The notes: generated by a model from the letters alone, not told the origin. Numbered from the stretch's first letter, positions 34,733 through 44,508 are shown. The stretch: DNA of 64,000 bases from Bog-473 sp963728845 (GCA_963728845.1 CAVSLS010000022.1:88972-152971); one strand, 5' to 3'. Numbers and translations are program-made.

Positions 34733-35485
34733 TCAGGTGGTGAGTTCGAGCCATGTTGGGTTTTGCTCGACGCGCAGGGAAGCGTGATCACCGGGGAGCT
34801 CGCGCTCAACCACGGACCGGTAGTAGGTCCGGCCCTCGGGATCGTCCGTCAGAACCACGACGCCGTCGCCGGTCGACGGGCGGCCGATGACGAAGTTACT
34901 CGCATCATCGTTCAGCCCCCATTGCCACCCGTGAATAGGTGGACCGAGTTCGATGCCCCAACCTGCGCCCCAGGCGAGCTCGTCATCAATGCGCCAGAGC
35001 GGCTGCCAGCGCGCATCGTCGAGCTGGAGAACGTGGGCTAAGAAGCGCCCGTAATCGGTAGCGGTGGTCAAAAGCGGTCGGTAGCCGTGAAAGCCGGGTT
35101 CCGGATCGGCGAAACAGCTTTGACCCATGCGGAGGGGTCCGAAGACCTGGTCTCTGGCAAGCGTGGCGATCGGCACACCGGTGCGCCGCTCGAGGTGCTG
35201 TTGGAGCAGGACGAAGCCTTCGCCCGAGTAGCCCCAGCGCTGGCCAGCTGGGCGTAGTGGCTCAAGAGGCTGTCCATCTGGACGCCAGTTCGGAAGCCCA
35301 GTGGTGTGCGTGAGCACGTGGCGTACCGTGATGTCGCCCAGGACGGGTTCATCGAGGTCCTTGTTCAACTCCAGCGCCAGATGCGCGATGACCTGCTTCA
35401 CGAGCGAAGCCGCCTTCATCACTGCCAGATCGCCATCGACCCCCACGAGCTGCCAGTTGCGGACAACGCCGACGGACCTGCGCAT
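34733..35485 (-). CDS. Serine hydrolase (class C beta-lactamase / EstB-like)
   Basis: A 250-aa protein with the S-x-x-K nucleophile in AASLVKQV (Ser27, Lys30), ITVRHVLTHTTGLPNW, and YSGEGFVLLQQHLERRTGVP as the Y-x-x second motif. The third HxG-type motif is unclear (HGWQWG). It is shorter than typical family members, with a short N-terminus, and may be truncated. Such enzymes are esterases or peptidases as often as beta-lactamases. No signal peptide. It lies next to the repeated IS110 end motif. Confidence 0.75.
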   Translation of the reverse strand: MRRSVGVVRNWQLVGVDGDLAVMKAASLVKQVIAHLALELNKDLDEPVLGDITVRHVLTHTTGLPNWRPDGQPLEPLRPAGQRWGYSGEGFVLLQQHLERRTGVPIATLARDQVFGPLRMGQSCFADPEPGFHGYRPLLTTATDYGRFLAHVLQLDDARWQPLWRIDDELAWGAGWGIELGPPIHGWQWGLNDDASNFVIGRPSTGDGVVVLTDDPEGRTYYRSVVERELPGDHASLRVEQNPTWLELTT

Positions 35486-35634
35486 GCCAGTTCACGCTAC
35501 GCCCATGACCGACCGCCGGCCGGCGACGCTGTTTGGGGGCACCTTGACTCGGCATCACCGTTCGCCCTGCCCGTAAGGCAGCCTGAGCCAGTGCTCAAGT
35601 TCAGGTCCAAATATGTCGATCCCGTGAGCCCGAG

Positions 35635-35943
35635 ATGGACCACATGACGAGCACGCCACGGTCACAACGCGACCTTCACGTAGGTGAGGTCGGCCATTCC
35701 GATGCACAGCTACCAGTCGGAATATCGGCCTGTGTCTGGAATCACTATCTTCGCCGCTGGACAGGTGGCTTTGCCGTCGCTGAGGTACTTGCAGACGGGT
35801 ACCGCTTGCGTCGCCTATCTGACGACTACGTCTTTAGTCATGTTTTCAGCACCGACGAGGTGATGGAGGAGCGACGCCAGATCCAGGAGTTTGGTGTCCA
35901 TCGGATCCACCCCGACCGTCGTATGGCCGATCCTGGGGAGTGA
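35635..35943 (+). CDS. Hypothetical protein, about 100 aa
   Basis: A small soluble protein with a beta-rich core (VWNHYLRRWTGGFAVAEVLA then DGYRLRRLSDDYVFSHVFST) and a charged tail. No family recognised. ATG 35644 is an alternative start. Its stop overlaps the next start as GTGA, suggesting a two-gene operon. Confidence 0.55.
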   Translation: MDHMTSTPRSQRDLHVGEVGHSDAQLPVGISACVWNHYLRRWTGGFAVAEVLADGYRLRRLSDDYVFSHVFSTDEVMEERRQIQEFGVHRIHPDRRMADPGE

Positions 35944-36188
35944 TGCAAGTTCGGCTAGGGAGTTCGGACATCACCCGGCGACGGTGTCCTCCTAGTATTC
36001 GCGGCTATCGAGTCAACCCAAAGTACCGGTCCAATCCTCTCGTGGTATCCGGACCCGAGGGATCAACCCCGACGGTGTCATGGATCTCTTTCGACGGGGA
36101 CACTTATTGGGTCCGGCTCTCTGCTGCCCAGGGCTGGCCGCGTTCGATTCGGGTGACTCAAGGCGATGTGGATGGATCGAGGGGTTAG
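35940..36188 (+). CDS. Small hypothetical protein, 82 aa
   Basis: Starts with GTG overlapping the upstream stop (GTGA), or at the next codon ATG. It contains WISFDGDTYWVRLSAAQGWP, a beta-type sequence. No family recognised. The call rests mainly on the overlap. Confidence 0.38.
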   Translation: MMQVRLGSSDITRRRCPPSIRGYRVNPKYRSNPLVVSGPEGSTPTVSWISFDGDTYWVRLSAAQGWPRSIRVTQGDVDGSRG

Positions 36189-36309
36189 AAGCTCGTCGGG
36201 CCGACGACGTTTGCGTGGGACCAGAACAGCGGTGTCACCGACCTGTCTCACTGCCGGCGTACTGAACTCACCCTCGGACCCGATCTGAATCGGCATATCG
36301 CGCAGTTGT

Positions 36310-36885
36310 TCACTCCTGAACAGCGAACAGCTTCCACGAGCCGGGTACGCCGTTGAGTTCGTGCTCACCTCGGTCCTCGAACTCGATACCTGACCCCGCC
36401 GCCAGATCCCTAACCATCCCGGAGACCAGGATTTCTCCGGCAACCGCCACCGCACGAACGCGAGCGGCGATGTGGACGGCCAGTCCACCAAGGTCATTGC
36501 CACGGACTTCACACTCCCCGGTGTGCATTCCAAGACGCAGCTGAACGCCCAGCTTCTCGGTGGCTTCTGCAATGGCCTTGGCACAGCGAATGGCCCTTGC
36601 CGGACCGTCAAACGACGCGATGAAGCCGTCCCCAGTAGTGTTGATCTCTGTCCCGCGAAACCGCCGGAACTGCTCTCGCACGGCTTCATCATGAGCGTCG
36701 AGGAGCGAGCGCCACCTCTGATCGCCCAGCGATGCAGCAAGCCCGGTGGAGCCGACGATGTCAGTAAAGAGCACGGTGGTGAGGATGCGATCTGTCTCGA
36801 CCACATGCCGCTTCCCAATCAGGGACTCGGCAACCTCGTCCGCCAACGCCAACACGTAGCAGATGGTGCGACGGATAGTGGACAA
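36310..36885 (-). CDS. Class III adenylate/guanylate cyclase catalytic domain
   Basis: A 191-aa stand-alone catalytic domain. The metal-binding Asp residues are Asp42 in LFTDIVGST and Asp86 in TTGDGFIASF. AVHIAARV holds the transition-state Arg. The adenine-specifying Lys of EIKTTGD is Asn82 here (GTEINTTGD), so nucleotide specificity is uncertain. In relatives this domain follows an alpha/beta hydrolase or sensor; here it is alone. TTG start with AGGAGG 9 nt upstream. Confidence 0.88.
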   Translation of the reverse strand: MSTIRRTICYVLALADEVAESLIGKRHVVETDRILTTVLFTDIVGSTGLAASLGDQRWRSLLDAHDEAVREQFRRFRGTEINTTGDGFIASFDGPARAIRCAKAIAEATEKLGVQLRLGMHTGECEVRGNDLGGLAVHIAARVRAVAVAGEILVSGMVRDLAAGSGIEFEDRGEHELNGVPGSWKLFAVQE

Positions 36886-37219
36886 AAGCTCAACCTCCTC
36901 ATCTCGCTCCAGTGTCCTACGTACACTTGAGACAGTTGGATTGTCGGGTCGAATCCGAACTGTCGACGTTCTGGTGAACTGGGGCTCGACGCTCAGGTTC
37001 CGCTAAGGATCACAGATCGTGAGATGTCGAAGCTTGGAATGGTCTGAAATCGGACTGAGTTTTTCGTTACAACCGAATGCCAATGCTGACACTCCGACCC
37101 AAGGTCTCTGTGGAGCCTCATGATCAATACGCAGACTGCTCGTAGCGGTAAGAATCCGGAAAGGAACCTCAGCATGCCGAAGGTGTCGAAGGTAGTGCTT
37201 CAAGGTCAGGGACTTCGGC

Positions 37220-37555
37220 ATGGCCGAGGATCGGACCGAGGTGTTCGATGGCTACACCTTCAATTTCGTGACCATTCGTCAAGACTCTGACCTGGCACCG
37301 ATGCTCAAAGGCCTGCTGCCCGGCGACCGGTGCCAGTGCCCACACTGGGGATATGTGTTCAAGGGAAGGATGACAGTTAGCTACGCCGACCATGAGGAGG
37401 CGATCGAACCCGGCGAGGCCTTCTACATGCCACTCGGACGTACTCCGGCGGTGGTCGCAGGTACCGAGTTCCTCCAAATCAGTCCGACCGACGGGTTGGC
37501 TGTCTCCGAAACCGTGATTGAGAAGAACATGCAGGAGATGCAACGCGGGGTGTGA
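37220..37555 (+). CDS. Cupin-domain protein, N-terminus possibly frameshifted
   Basis: A single cupin barrel: GDRCQCPHWGYVFKGRMTV (motif 1 with CPHWG), then EAIEPGEAFYMPLGRTPAVV (motif 2). Relatives begin with MPKVSK followed by RDFGMAEDR. Here MPKVSK is present at 37173 in one frame and VRDFGMAEDR in another, so one indel near 37190 probably truncates the true 125-aa protein. Metal ligands are reduced compared with classic cupins. Function unknown. Confidence 0.78.
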   Translation: MAEDRTEVFDGYTFNFVTIRQDSDLAPMLKGLLPGDRCQCPHWGYVFKGRMTVSYADHEEAIEPGEAFYMPLGRTPAVVAGTEFLQISPTDGLAVSETVIEKNMQEMQRGV

Positions 37556-37582
37556 CTAATAATCGCTTTGAGGAGGCCGAAG

Positions 37583-38050
37583 ATGCAGGAGATACATGGC
37601 ACCGCGGTAGGCAGCGTCAGCGCCGCTCCCGACGCCACACTTCGCTTGATCACCGACATAGACCGATTGCCTGAGTGGAACCGCGCCATTGCACGTGTCG
37701 TCGAGCCGGCTCCCGATTTTGACCCAGGAACCGAATGGGTGGTGAAGATGCACCCGAGCCGCGGAATGACCTGGCAGAGCCGCTCGCGCGTTGAGGAGAT
37801 CGACAATGTGCGCCGCTTCAGATATCGGACTTGGAACGCGGACGGTAACCCATCGTGTGCAGAGTGGAAATGGGAAGTCATGCCGGTCGACTCCATGGCG
37901 CAGGTCAGCGTCAGCTGGGACGTGTATCTCAAGACACTGGATCGCTCGTTGCTGGCCGGCCCGAGTATGTCGGCATCGACCTGCACCGGAGGCGTTCGGT
38001 CATCTGCCGGATGGACGAACAAGACGACAAGATCGACAGCGTCCGGGTGA
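37583..38050 (+). pseudogene. SRPBCC-family protein, C-terminus replaced by IS fragment
   Basis: The first 126 residues are a START/SRPBCC ligand-binding fold (ATLRLITDIDRLPEWNRAIA, then EWKWEVMPVDSMAQVSVSWD). At about 37962 the sequence changes to the 5' part of an IS110-type transposase gene read in another frame, so the last helix is lost. It is 28 nt downstream of the cupin gene, probably one operon. GAGG precedes the ATG. Confidence 0.75.
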
Positions 38051-38242
38051 AAAAGCGAGCCCATGCGCTTTGCCGACCGAGGGCATGAACCTGTGCGTGA
38101 AGAAGATCAAGCGCGCCGGGCGGGGCTTCACCAGCTTCACGCACTACACTCCGCGTCCTCCTCCACGCTGGCGGTGTCACCTGGCCCAGCCGCCAACTCA
38201 CCGCCGAGGATGAGAACCCGCTCTCCCCAGTTCAACGCGTAG
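37963..38242 (+). mobile_element. IS110 and ISL3 transposase fragments
   Basis: EYVGIDLHRRRSVICRMDEQ at 37963-38022 is the N-terminus of an IS110/IS1111-type transposase. MNLCVKKIKRAGRGFTSFTH from 38085, with VLLHAGGVTW and the final PPRMRTRSPQFNA (stop at 38242) in other frames, is the C-terminus of an ISL3-type transposase. Both are dead fragments lying end to end. Confidence 0.7.
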
Positions 38243-38401
38243 AGCCCGAAAAGGTGTTCGGCGGGCGTCCCAGAATCCCTTCATCGCATGAGGATTGCGG
38301 CGTCGCCTCTGGCAAGGGCTGTGTAAGAATGCGTCGCCACGGTATTCGGCCTTCGGGTTAGATCCGAGGCTCGCCGCCGAACAGCTGGGGGTAAGCCAAG
38401 A

Positions 38402-39700
38402 ATGGGCGGTGTCATGGCACGCACGGAGCTCGCCGACGGACCTCGGCATCCCTGGCTCGCTCCCACTGTGCTTGTGTTCTTTGCCTTCGCTTTCCACATC
38501 GTCCTCGGTCGGGTGTTCACGTACTATGGTGGCGACGCTCCCGAATACACGGGAATCGCCAAGAACCTTGCCGTAGGTCACGGCTATTCGACCGCGGCCC
38601 ACGCGCCCTTTGTAGCAACCGACATCCGATTGCCTGGCTATCCCGCCGTGCTGGCCTTGGCATTCCTGATAAACGGATCGCACTGGTCTGTAATATTGCT
38701 TAATGCCCTGCTGGGCGCGGTTAGCACACTTTTCGTCTGGCTGATCTCGCGAAGGCTGCGGCTCTCACGCCGTCGCGCGTTATGGGCGACGGGTATTTCC
38801 GCCTTTGTCATCTCCACGGCGTCGTTTGCGGGTGCCGCCCTAAGCGAGAACCTCTCGATGCCTGCAGTCTTGGCTTTCGTGTACTTCGTGTTGCTCAAGC
38901 CGCCGGAGTCCCGACTTTGGTTGTTCGTAGGCGGAAGCTTGCTAGCTTGGTTGGTTGCCCTCACCCGGGACGAACTCTTTATCTTCGTCGTCCTGGTCGC
39001 CGTGATTGCGGCCCGCCGTGCCCACCTACGGTCATTGGCCTCCGTGGCGCTCGTGCTCTGCTTCCTCCTCGGTACGGGAGCCTGGCTCGCCCGTAACGAG
39101 GTGCAGCTCCATCGTACTGAATACGTGGATTCGGTGTTGACCGACCAGACAATCGCAGCGACCATCAACGGCAATCAGAGCGCTCCCGTTTATTCGAAGG
39201 CTGACGGCCTCACCATGCAGCCATCCATCACTCCCGCCGAACGGTCGGGTTATCAGCGTCTTGTCTTCAACTACGCCAAGGACACCCTTCACCATCACCT
39301 GACGACGTTCATCGGGGACAAGGTCAAGTACTACACCGAATCATTGTTCCCAGTACCGATTTTTGGACTGACCTATGTGGCGACGACGAACGTGCTCGGA
39401 TGGGCTACTTGGTCAATGGTGCTCCTGCTGATGTATGTCCTGGTAGCGCTTACCGCAATGCGGTGGTGGAAGACAGGTCGCCGGATGGACGTGGTATCGC
39501 TCATGCTGTACCCCGCGTTCATCCTCTGCTTTGAGGTCATCGTCGAACCGCAATCTCGGTTCTTGCTTCCAGGGATCCTCCTGACGTTGCCGATGGCGGT
39601 GGAAGCTGTCCCGCGCACTAGTTATAGCTGGCTCACAAGAACCAGGACTGCGGAGCCCAGGTCGGTAGAGCCCGAATCCGACAAAGCAGCCGCCAAATAG
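38402..39700 (+). CDS. PMT/GT39-like membrane glycosyltransferase
   Basis: A 432-aa polytopic protein with about ten membrane helices. The first external loop has GGDAPEYTGIAKNLAVGHGY with the acidic residue used for metal and sugar-phosphate binding in the ArnT/PMT_2 superfamily. Such enzymes transfer sugars from polyprenyl-phosphate donors outside the membrane. ATG 38402 is used (ATG 38414 possible). It opens the glycan-related region and is preceded by IS fragments. Donor and acceptor unknown. Confidence 0.82.
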   Translation: MGGVMARTELADGPRHPWLAPTVLVFFAFAFHIVLGRVFTYYGGDAPEYTGIAKNLAVGHGYSTAAHAPFVATDIRLPGYPAVLALAFLINGSHWSVILLNALLGAVSTLFVWLISRRLRLSRRRALWATGISAFVISTASFAGAALSENLSMPAVLAFVYFVLLKPPESRLWLFVGGSLLAWLVALTRDELFIFVVLVAVIAARRAHLRSLASVALVLCFLLGTGAWLARNEVQLHRTEYVDSVLTDQTIAATINGNQSAPVYSKADGLTMQPSITPAERSGYQRLVFNYAKDTLHHHLTTFIGDKVKYYTESLFPVPIFGLTYVATTNVLGWATWSMVLLLMYVLVALTAMRWWKTGRRMDVVSLMLYPAFILCFEVIVEPQSRFLLPGILLTLPMAVEAVPRTSYSWLTRTRTAEPRSVEPESDKAAAK

Positions 39701-39789
39701 TCTCTGCCAACTGTTGGTGATCACACGTAGTCCCTAGGCAGAACGGCGAGTGCGGCCCAACGGAGATGTCCCCCTACCGATCGCTGCCG

Positions 39790-40145
39790 GTTCGGGGACG
39801 CTGACTTTCTGGAATCACGCTGGATGGCCGAAACGGCCGGGACGTCGTCGTGCACCGGGCGCAGGTGGTAGTGGATCGTGCGCGCCCCGGCGTCGAGGCC
39901 CGCGTCATCGAGGTAATTGTGCCACCAGGCGATCTCGTCTTCGACCTCGGGCGACGTGAGCGCCGGAGCGCGCTTCGGCCCCCGGCGCAAGGGCTCGAGA
40001 GCCGCCTCACCTCCTGAGCGAAAGAACTGGACATGGCGATGGACCCACGACTTGGAGGTCCCCGTCGCCTGGGCCACCGCCAGCACCGAACGGCCCTCGA
40101 CCAGCACGGCGTTGACGCAGATTTGGTCAGATCCACGGCGGACAC
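39790..40145 (-). pseudogene. IS481-family transposase N-terminal remnant
   Basis: Starts MSAVDLTK with AAGGAG upstream, loses one A in an A-run near 40126, and continues as ICVNAVLVEGRSVLAVAQAT, SKSWVHRHVQFFRSGGEAAL and DAGLDAGARTIHYHL. It stops after VSAI; the whole DDE domain is missing. A fossil insertion between the glycosyltransferase and methyltransferase genes. Confidence 0.78.
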
Positions 40146-40327
40146 TCCTTGTTTCGGTGTCCCAGGATCCTGAAAGATGCCGTCTCATCAATTTGGGACC
40201 ACTACACCATCGTTTCCACTCAGACAATCGCCTCCACTCGGGACCGCTGCAGAAGCCGTTCGTTCCCGTGGGCCGGATAACCTGGTTGCGAACCTTGGCA
40301 TCCCCTCGATTTCGTCAGGTCGGAACG

Positions 40328-41203
40328 GTGATAAATCTCAGCCGAGAACTCAAGAGCTTCTCCAGCAATCCGACCGAATGGGCGATCTCCATTCGTGAGC
40401 GCTGGGCGGAACGGAGCGAACACCGGTCAAAAGGCTCACACGGCCCTGACTTCATGCCGTGGCCTCCGTGTCCGTATGCAATCGACGACGAATGGGAGGC
40501 GAAAATGCACGAGGCTATCGGCGCACCTTGGCCTTGCCCCACCCACGATCGGTTCAAAGTGATGTGGACGGACCTCATCACCTCCGTGCAGGCACGGGTG
40601 AGTGACGTCGGACGCGGCGCCTTCGGCAAAGAGGGTTGGGCGGATGGCGACACGGCTCTGGCACGGATTGTCTACTGCATGACGTTGCACTTGCAGCCTG
40701 AGCACCTGCTCGAGACCGGAGTTGCGCGCGGCATCACCACCCGCTTCGTCCTCGAAGCCATCGCCGAGAACGGGCATGGCCATCTCTGGAGCATCGATCT
40801 CCCACCGCCCGGGGAGCCCGAAATCCACGATCAGATCGGTATGGCGGTTCCTGACCGGCTTCGCCCCTCATGGACGTACGTCTCCGGCTCGAGTCGACGA
40901 AGGCTCCGCCCACTCCTGTCCGAAATCCGAACGATCGACCTGTTCGTACACGACAGCAGGCACACTCAGCGCAACCTGATGTTCGAGCTGGAACACGTTT
41001 GGGCCGCCCTCACGCCTCGAGGCGCGGTCATCGTGGACGACGTCGATCTCAACTGCGGCTTTCACGCGTTTCGCCGCACCTATCCCGAAGCACTCGCGTT
41101 CGTAGGGCGCGCTGAGCCTTTGAAGCCAGACCTCGGTCGACAAGAAGACACGGGCGTGGTGGCCATCGCACTGAAGCCGCGTGGACCATGCCAACGGGGC
41201 TAA
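40328..41203 (+). CDS. CmcI/Methyltransf_24-like methyltransferase
   Basis: About 291 aa. The SAM motif is HLLETGVARGITTRFVLEAI, acidic LWSIDLPP follows, and the metal-type region is IDLFVHDSRHTQRNL and GAVIVDDVDLN. Relatives are found in glycan and antibiotic clusters as sugar or small-molecule O-methyltransferases. GTG 40328 is the most likely start; the frame is open far upstream through the IS481 remnant, which should be ignored. Acceptor unknown. Confidence 0.82.
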   Translation: MINLSRELKSFSSNPTEWAISIRERWAERSEHRSKGSHGPDFMPWPPCPYAIDDEWEAKMHEAIGAPWPCPTHDRFKVMWTDLITSVQARVSDVGRGAFGKEGWADGDTALARIVYCMTLHLQPEHLLETGVARGITTRFVLEAIAENGHGHLWSIDLPPPGEPEIHDQIGMAVPDRLRPSWTYVSGSSRRRLRPLLSEIRTIDLFVHDSRHTQRNLMFELEHVWAALTPRGAVIVDDVDLNCGFHAFRRTYPEALAFVGRAEPLKPDLGRQEDTGVVAIALKPRGPCQRG

Positions 41204-41383
41204 CCTCACGAGTTTCGGTGCCACCCCGCCCTCAAATCGCCGGCTCGACCTCCAAGGTGGCTTGGTGGCCAATCAGTAGGGTGCGCGCCGGATGATGAGC
41301 CGGCATCCCTGTAGGCGCACTCGGCCACCTTGGCCTCGCCATCGGAGCTTTAGCTGATCGGAGTCCATCGGTCGCGCGGATTC

Positions 41384-42472
41384 ATGGAACGGTACCTTCC
41401 AGTCTTGATGAGATCGGACCGGGATGGTCGGCGCCGAGGGGGCCGGAGATTGGGTCTAGTCGCGGCCGCGGCGGCGCTCGCCAGCTCGTGTTCAACCAGT
41501 CCGACCGCCAATCGTGGCGCCACAGCCCCAAGGACATCGCCTGTGACCTCGGCTCGATCGGGTCCCGAAGGGAGCCGGGCGAGTACGCCCACGTCTCCAC
41601 GGAGACCAACCACGACGAGTCCGCCCACGACGACCACGACGAGTCCGCCCACGACGACCTCGACGAGTCCGCCCACGACGACCACGACATCCGCTCCTGA
41701 AGAACCGGGCTGGAGCACCCTCAGCACCGGACCGCGGGGAATCGCGATCGACGACCGGGCGTACCCCCAGCCCGATGGAACACAAGTCACGGTCGTGCGC
41801 TTTCTGCACAATCACGTGGACTACATCCTGCACGTGGGGAGTCAGGACCCGCCGACGGGTCAGTCGGTTATCGGGCCAGACTCCGGTCCGGCTATCGGAG
41901 CGTCAGAGCAGCCCCTCCTCCTTGCGTGCTTCAACGGAGGCTTCAAGGCGAGCGCCGGGGCGGGAGGATTCGAGGTCGACGGCCAAGTCTTGACGCCTCT
42001 GACGAACGGCCTGGCAAGCCTGGTCATCGACACCGCTGGGGTGGGCTACGTAGGTGTCTGGGGCCAGGACGTGCCACCAGCCGGCGCGAGCATTGCCAGT
42101 GTCCGCCAGAACTTGCCTCCCCTCATCGACGGCGGTCAGCCAAGCTCACAGATCAATGCGATCTCGGCGTGGGGTGCCACACTCGGCGGTGGATCGTTCG
42201 TGGCTCGGAGCGCACTGGGAGAGGACCCCTCTGGCGATCTCCTCTACGCGGCGAGCATGTCGACCGTTCCGGTTGACTTGGCCACCGCGTTGATCAATGC
42301 CGGAGCCGTGAGAGCGATGGAGATGGACATCAACCCGGAATGGGTGCAAATGGACACCGCAGCGACTCCCGGGGCTCCGCTGGTGGCCCAGATCCCCGGA
42401 CAGAACCGTCCTGCCGACCAGTGCCAGATCGGCTGGACCCGTGACTTCGTCGCGGTGTTGTCCATCGGCTGA
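41384..42472 (+). CDS. Secreted phosphodiester glycosidase (NAGPA/DUF2233)-like protein
   Basis: 362 aa. A basic N-terminus and hydrophobic LGLVAAAAALASSC suggest a signal or lipoprotein peptide. A Thr/Pro/Ser linker (residues 60-105) is encoded by a tandem repeat. The catalytic domain has LLACFNGGFKASAGAGGFEV and INAISAWGATLGGGSFVARS. The NAGPA family cleaves sugar phosphodiesters or modifies cell-wall glycans; bacterial members are mostly uncharacterised. The linker fits a protein anchored at the surface. Confidence 0.8.
   Translation: MERYLPVLMRSDRDGRRRGGRRLGLVAAAAALASSCSTSPTANRGATAPRTSPVTSARSGPEGSRASTPTSPRRPTTTSPPTTTTTSPPTTTSTSPPTTTTTSAPEEPGWSTLSTGPRGIAIDDRAYPQPDGTQVTVVRFLHNHVDYILHVGSQDPPTGQSVIGPDSGPAIGASEQPLLLACFNGGFKASAGAGGFEVDGQVLTPLTNGLASLVIDTAGVGYVGVWGQDVPPAGASIASVRQNLPPLIDGGQPSSQINAISAWGATLGGGSFVARSALGEDPSGDLLYAASMSTVPVDLATALINAGAVRAMEMDINPEWVQMDTAATPGAPLVAQIPGQNRPADQCQIGWTRDFVAVLSIG
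41611..41682 (+). repeat. Three 24-bp tandem repeats coding the Thr/Pro linker
   Basis: The unit CACGACGAGTCCGCCCACGA plus CGAC occurs three times (41611, 41635, 41659), with one base difference in the third. Read in frame it gives the TTTTTSPP-type linker. Confidence 0.85.
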
Positions 42473-42668
42473 GTGCGGGCCGCTCGCCTCGTTCCATCTG
42501 TCGGACCCAGCGCCGCATGTCGCACGCGTCCAAGGTGATGGCGATTGGGGCTGGGCAATCTCGGCATCGTGCGAAGAATTCGTGCTGCTCCCCAGCGCGC
42601 TCCGGGTCTACGTCGGGTCCTGGCGCTGCGCTCCAGGGGAAGCGATCACGGCCGAGCGGGGGATTGCG

Positions 42669-43883
42669 TCAGGCGGGAAGCGGTCGCCCCGCGACCAGGG
42701 CGGTGTAGAGCTCCTCGATCTTCCTCACCACCGCGGACGCAGTGAACGAGCGCGCACGAGTGCTCGCGGCCTGGCCCATAGCCGAGGCTCGTTGGGGGTC
42801 GTCCAGGACCGCCGACAGCGCCGTGGAGAGCGCGACGGGGTCCCCGGGGGGGACGAGGAGTCCTGTGACACCATCGTCCACGAGGTCGATTATCCCCCCA
42901 CTGGCAGCCGCCACGACGGGCCGGCCGACGGCCATTGCCTCGAGCACCACGGTCGGGCAGCAGTCCTGCACAATCGAAGGAACAACCACGACACAGGCCG
43001 TCCGCATGAGGTCGATGACCGACGGATGATCGAGCAATCCGCGCAGCTCTACTTCGCCCGAGAGATCGAGCGGCGTGTCGTCGAGTACCCGTCCGGCCAG
43101 CACGAGGCGGGAACGGCCGTCGAGTCGTCGGTGTGCCTCGAGCAGCACGTCTATTCCCTTGTCCCGACTCAGTACTCCGGCGAAGACGATCGGCCCGTCA
43201 GGATTCGGGACGGGCTCGTTCACCAGAAGGTCGTCGGGAACAAAATTTGGGATGACCACATAGGGACTCCGTCCAGGTAGCCCGGTATTGATCGCTACGA
43301 CCGAACTGACCGGGATGAAGGCGTCGACATGTCTGGTGCGGGTGCGTCGGGCGAGAGCGTTCGTCAGTACAACGCCCGGGCCGACCACTGGTCCGTACCA
43401 TGATGACGCACAGCGGACGCAGGCAATCGGTGTCGGGCCTGGACAGACTTGATCACCGCCGCGCATAAGTCGCTTGGTGGCGCAGACATGGCTGTACTCG
43501 TGCTGGGTCAGCACCACGGGCACCCCAGCGTCCGCGGCCGGGCCGATAGCCGAGCCGACGCTCCAGTCGTGAGCATGCACAATTTCAAACTTGCCGCCAT
43601 CCAGCAGTCGCGCGATCGCACTCCGAAACCCAGGGTCCATGATCGGCATCGCATGCGGCCGCACCGGGTCGTCGTAGAGGCGGGGCAAACGTTGGGCAGT
43701 CGTCCGGATGTGGTGCAGGGGCACAGCCCCGTCGAGAGTCGTTCCAGCAGGACCATCCGTGGCGACGGTGACGACCTCGACGCGATGGCCACGGTCCACC
43801 AGGGCGTGCGCCAAGTTTCGAACATGGTGCTCTTGCCCACCCGCGATTGGAGGATAGAACTGCGACACCATTAGTACTCGCAC
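42669..43883 (-). CDS. GT4-family glycosyltransferase
   Basis: A 404-aa GT-B protein. The N-terminal acceptor domain starts RVLMVSQFYPPIAGGQEHHV and has EIVHAHDWSVG. A Cys-rich insert (HVCATKRLMRGGDQVC, CVRCASSWYG) is seen in a subset of GT4 enzymes. The donor domain has FAGVLSRDKGIDVLLEAHRR and DCCPTVVLEAMAVGRPVVAA with the E-x7-E sugar-nucleotide motif. Cytosolic, membrane-associated, probably acting on a lipid-linked glycan. It is convergent with the NAGPA-like gene. Confidence 0.9.
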   Translation of the reverse strand: MRVLMVSQFYPPIAGGQEHHVRNLAHALVDRGHRVEVVTVATDGPAGTTLDGAVPLHHIRTTAQRLPRLYDDPVRPHAMPIMDPGFRSAIARLLDGGKFEIVHAHDWSVGSAIGPAADAGVPVVLTQHEYSHVCATKRLMRGGDQVCPGPTPIACVRCASSWYGPVVGPGVVLTNALARRTRTRHVDAFIPVSSVVAINTGLPGRSPYVVIPNFVPDDLLVNEPVPNPDGPIVFAGVLSRDKGIDVLLEAHRRLDGRSRLVLAGRVLDDTPLDLSGEVELRGLLDHPSVIDLMRTACVVVVPSIVQDCCPTVVLEAMAVGRPVVAAASGGIIDLVDDGVTGLLVPPGDPVALSTALSAVLDDPQRASAMGQAASTRARSFTASAVVRKIEELYTALVAGRPLPA

Positions 43884-44508
43884 GATGGGAGGTACCCTAT
43901 GCCGCTCCTAATCACAGCCACAAACCTTTGCCATCATTACTCTGAATGTCTTGTGCGGGCGCGGAACAACGAAACATCAACAGAAATCATCTCCGAACGG
44001 AATTCGGCGGGCTCATCACGGTAGAATACTCGTGCCAGTAGCAGTAGGACCTTCAGCCGAGAGTAACCGAGCCGTGGAAGTTATGGACTTTGCCGGACCG
44101 GCGAAAGCGACGCTTCGTATACTTAGAATCGGCTGGACTGGCAGTATCGAGGTGCTGCCACCGAGCCCGTGAGACCGTAAACAGTCCGAGGTGCGAGAGA
44201 CTGTCTCCCATCGACGCGCCTGCGCTGTTTTGGTGGACTAGGAATCAGCTTGACTTCCAACAGCACCTCTAGTGTGATGAACGTATCCGGATAATCCCGC
44301 TACGACCAAGCTTGAAATTCTCCAAGAATATTTCGGAGGCAATCTCTGCCTTCGTCGGAATCGCGCCGCCCGCACACTCACTCGCTTCCAGAGTGCGTCC
44401 ACAGCCCGAAGTCTTTAGGAAGACCGATCTGCACCCGGACCCGGTGAAGCTCTGCCACAAGACGTTGCACTCCTTCGCCGGATGTCCGGAGCTCACGGGG
44501 AGATCGGC
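43884..44508. other. Gene-free stretch of about 620 bp, lower GC
   Basis: It separates the divergent GT4 and deacetylase genes. No protein-like frame was found on either strand, and base composition is less GC-rich than the neighbours. It probably holds two divergent promoters; no specific boxes are assigned. Confidence 0.45.

Noticed and set aside
41611..41682. Short direct repeats considered as a CRISPR array
   Set aside because: Units are contiguous without spacers and in frame with a Thr/Pro linker.
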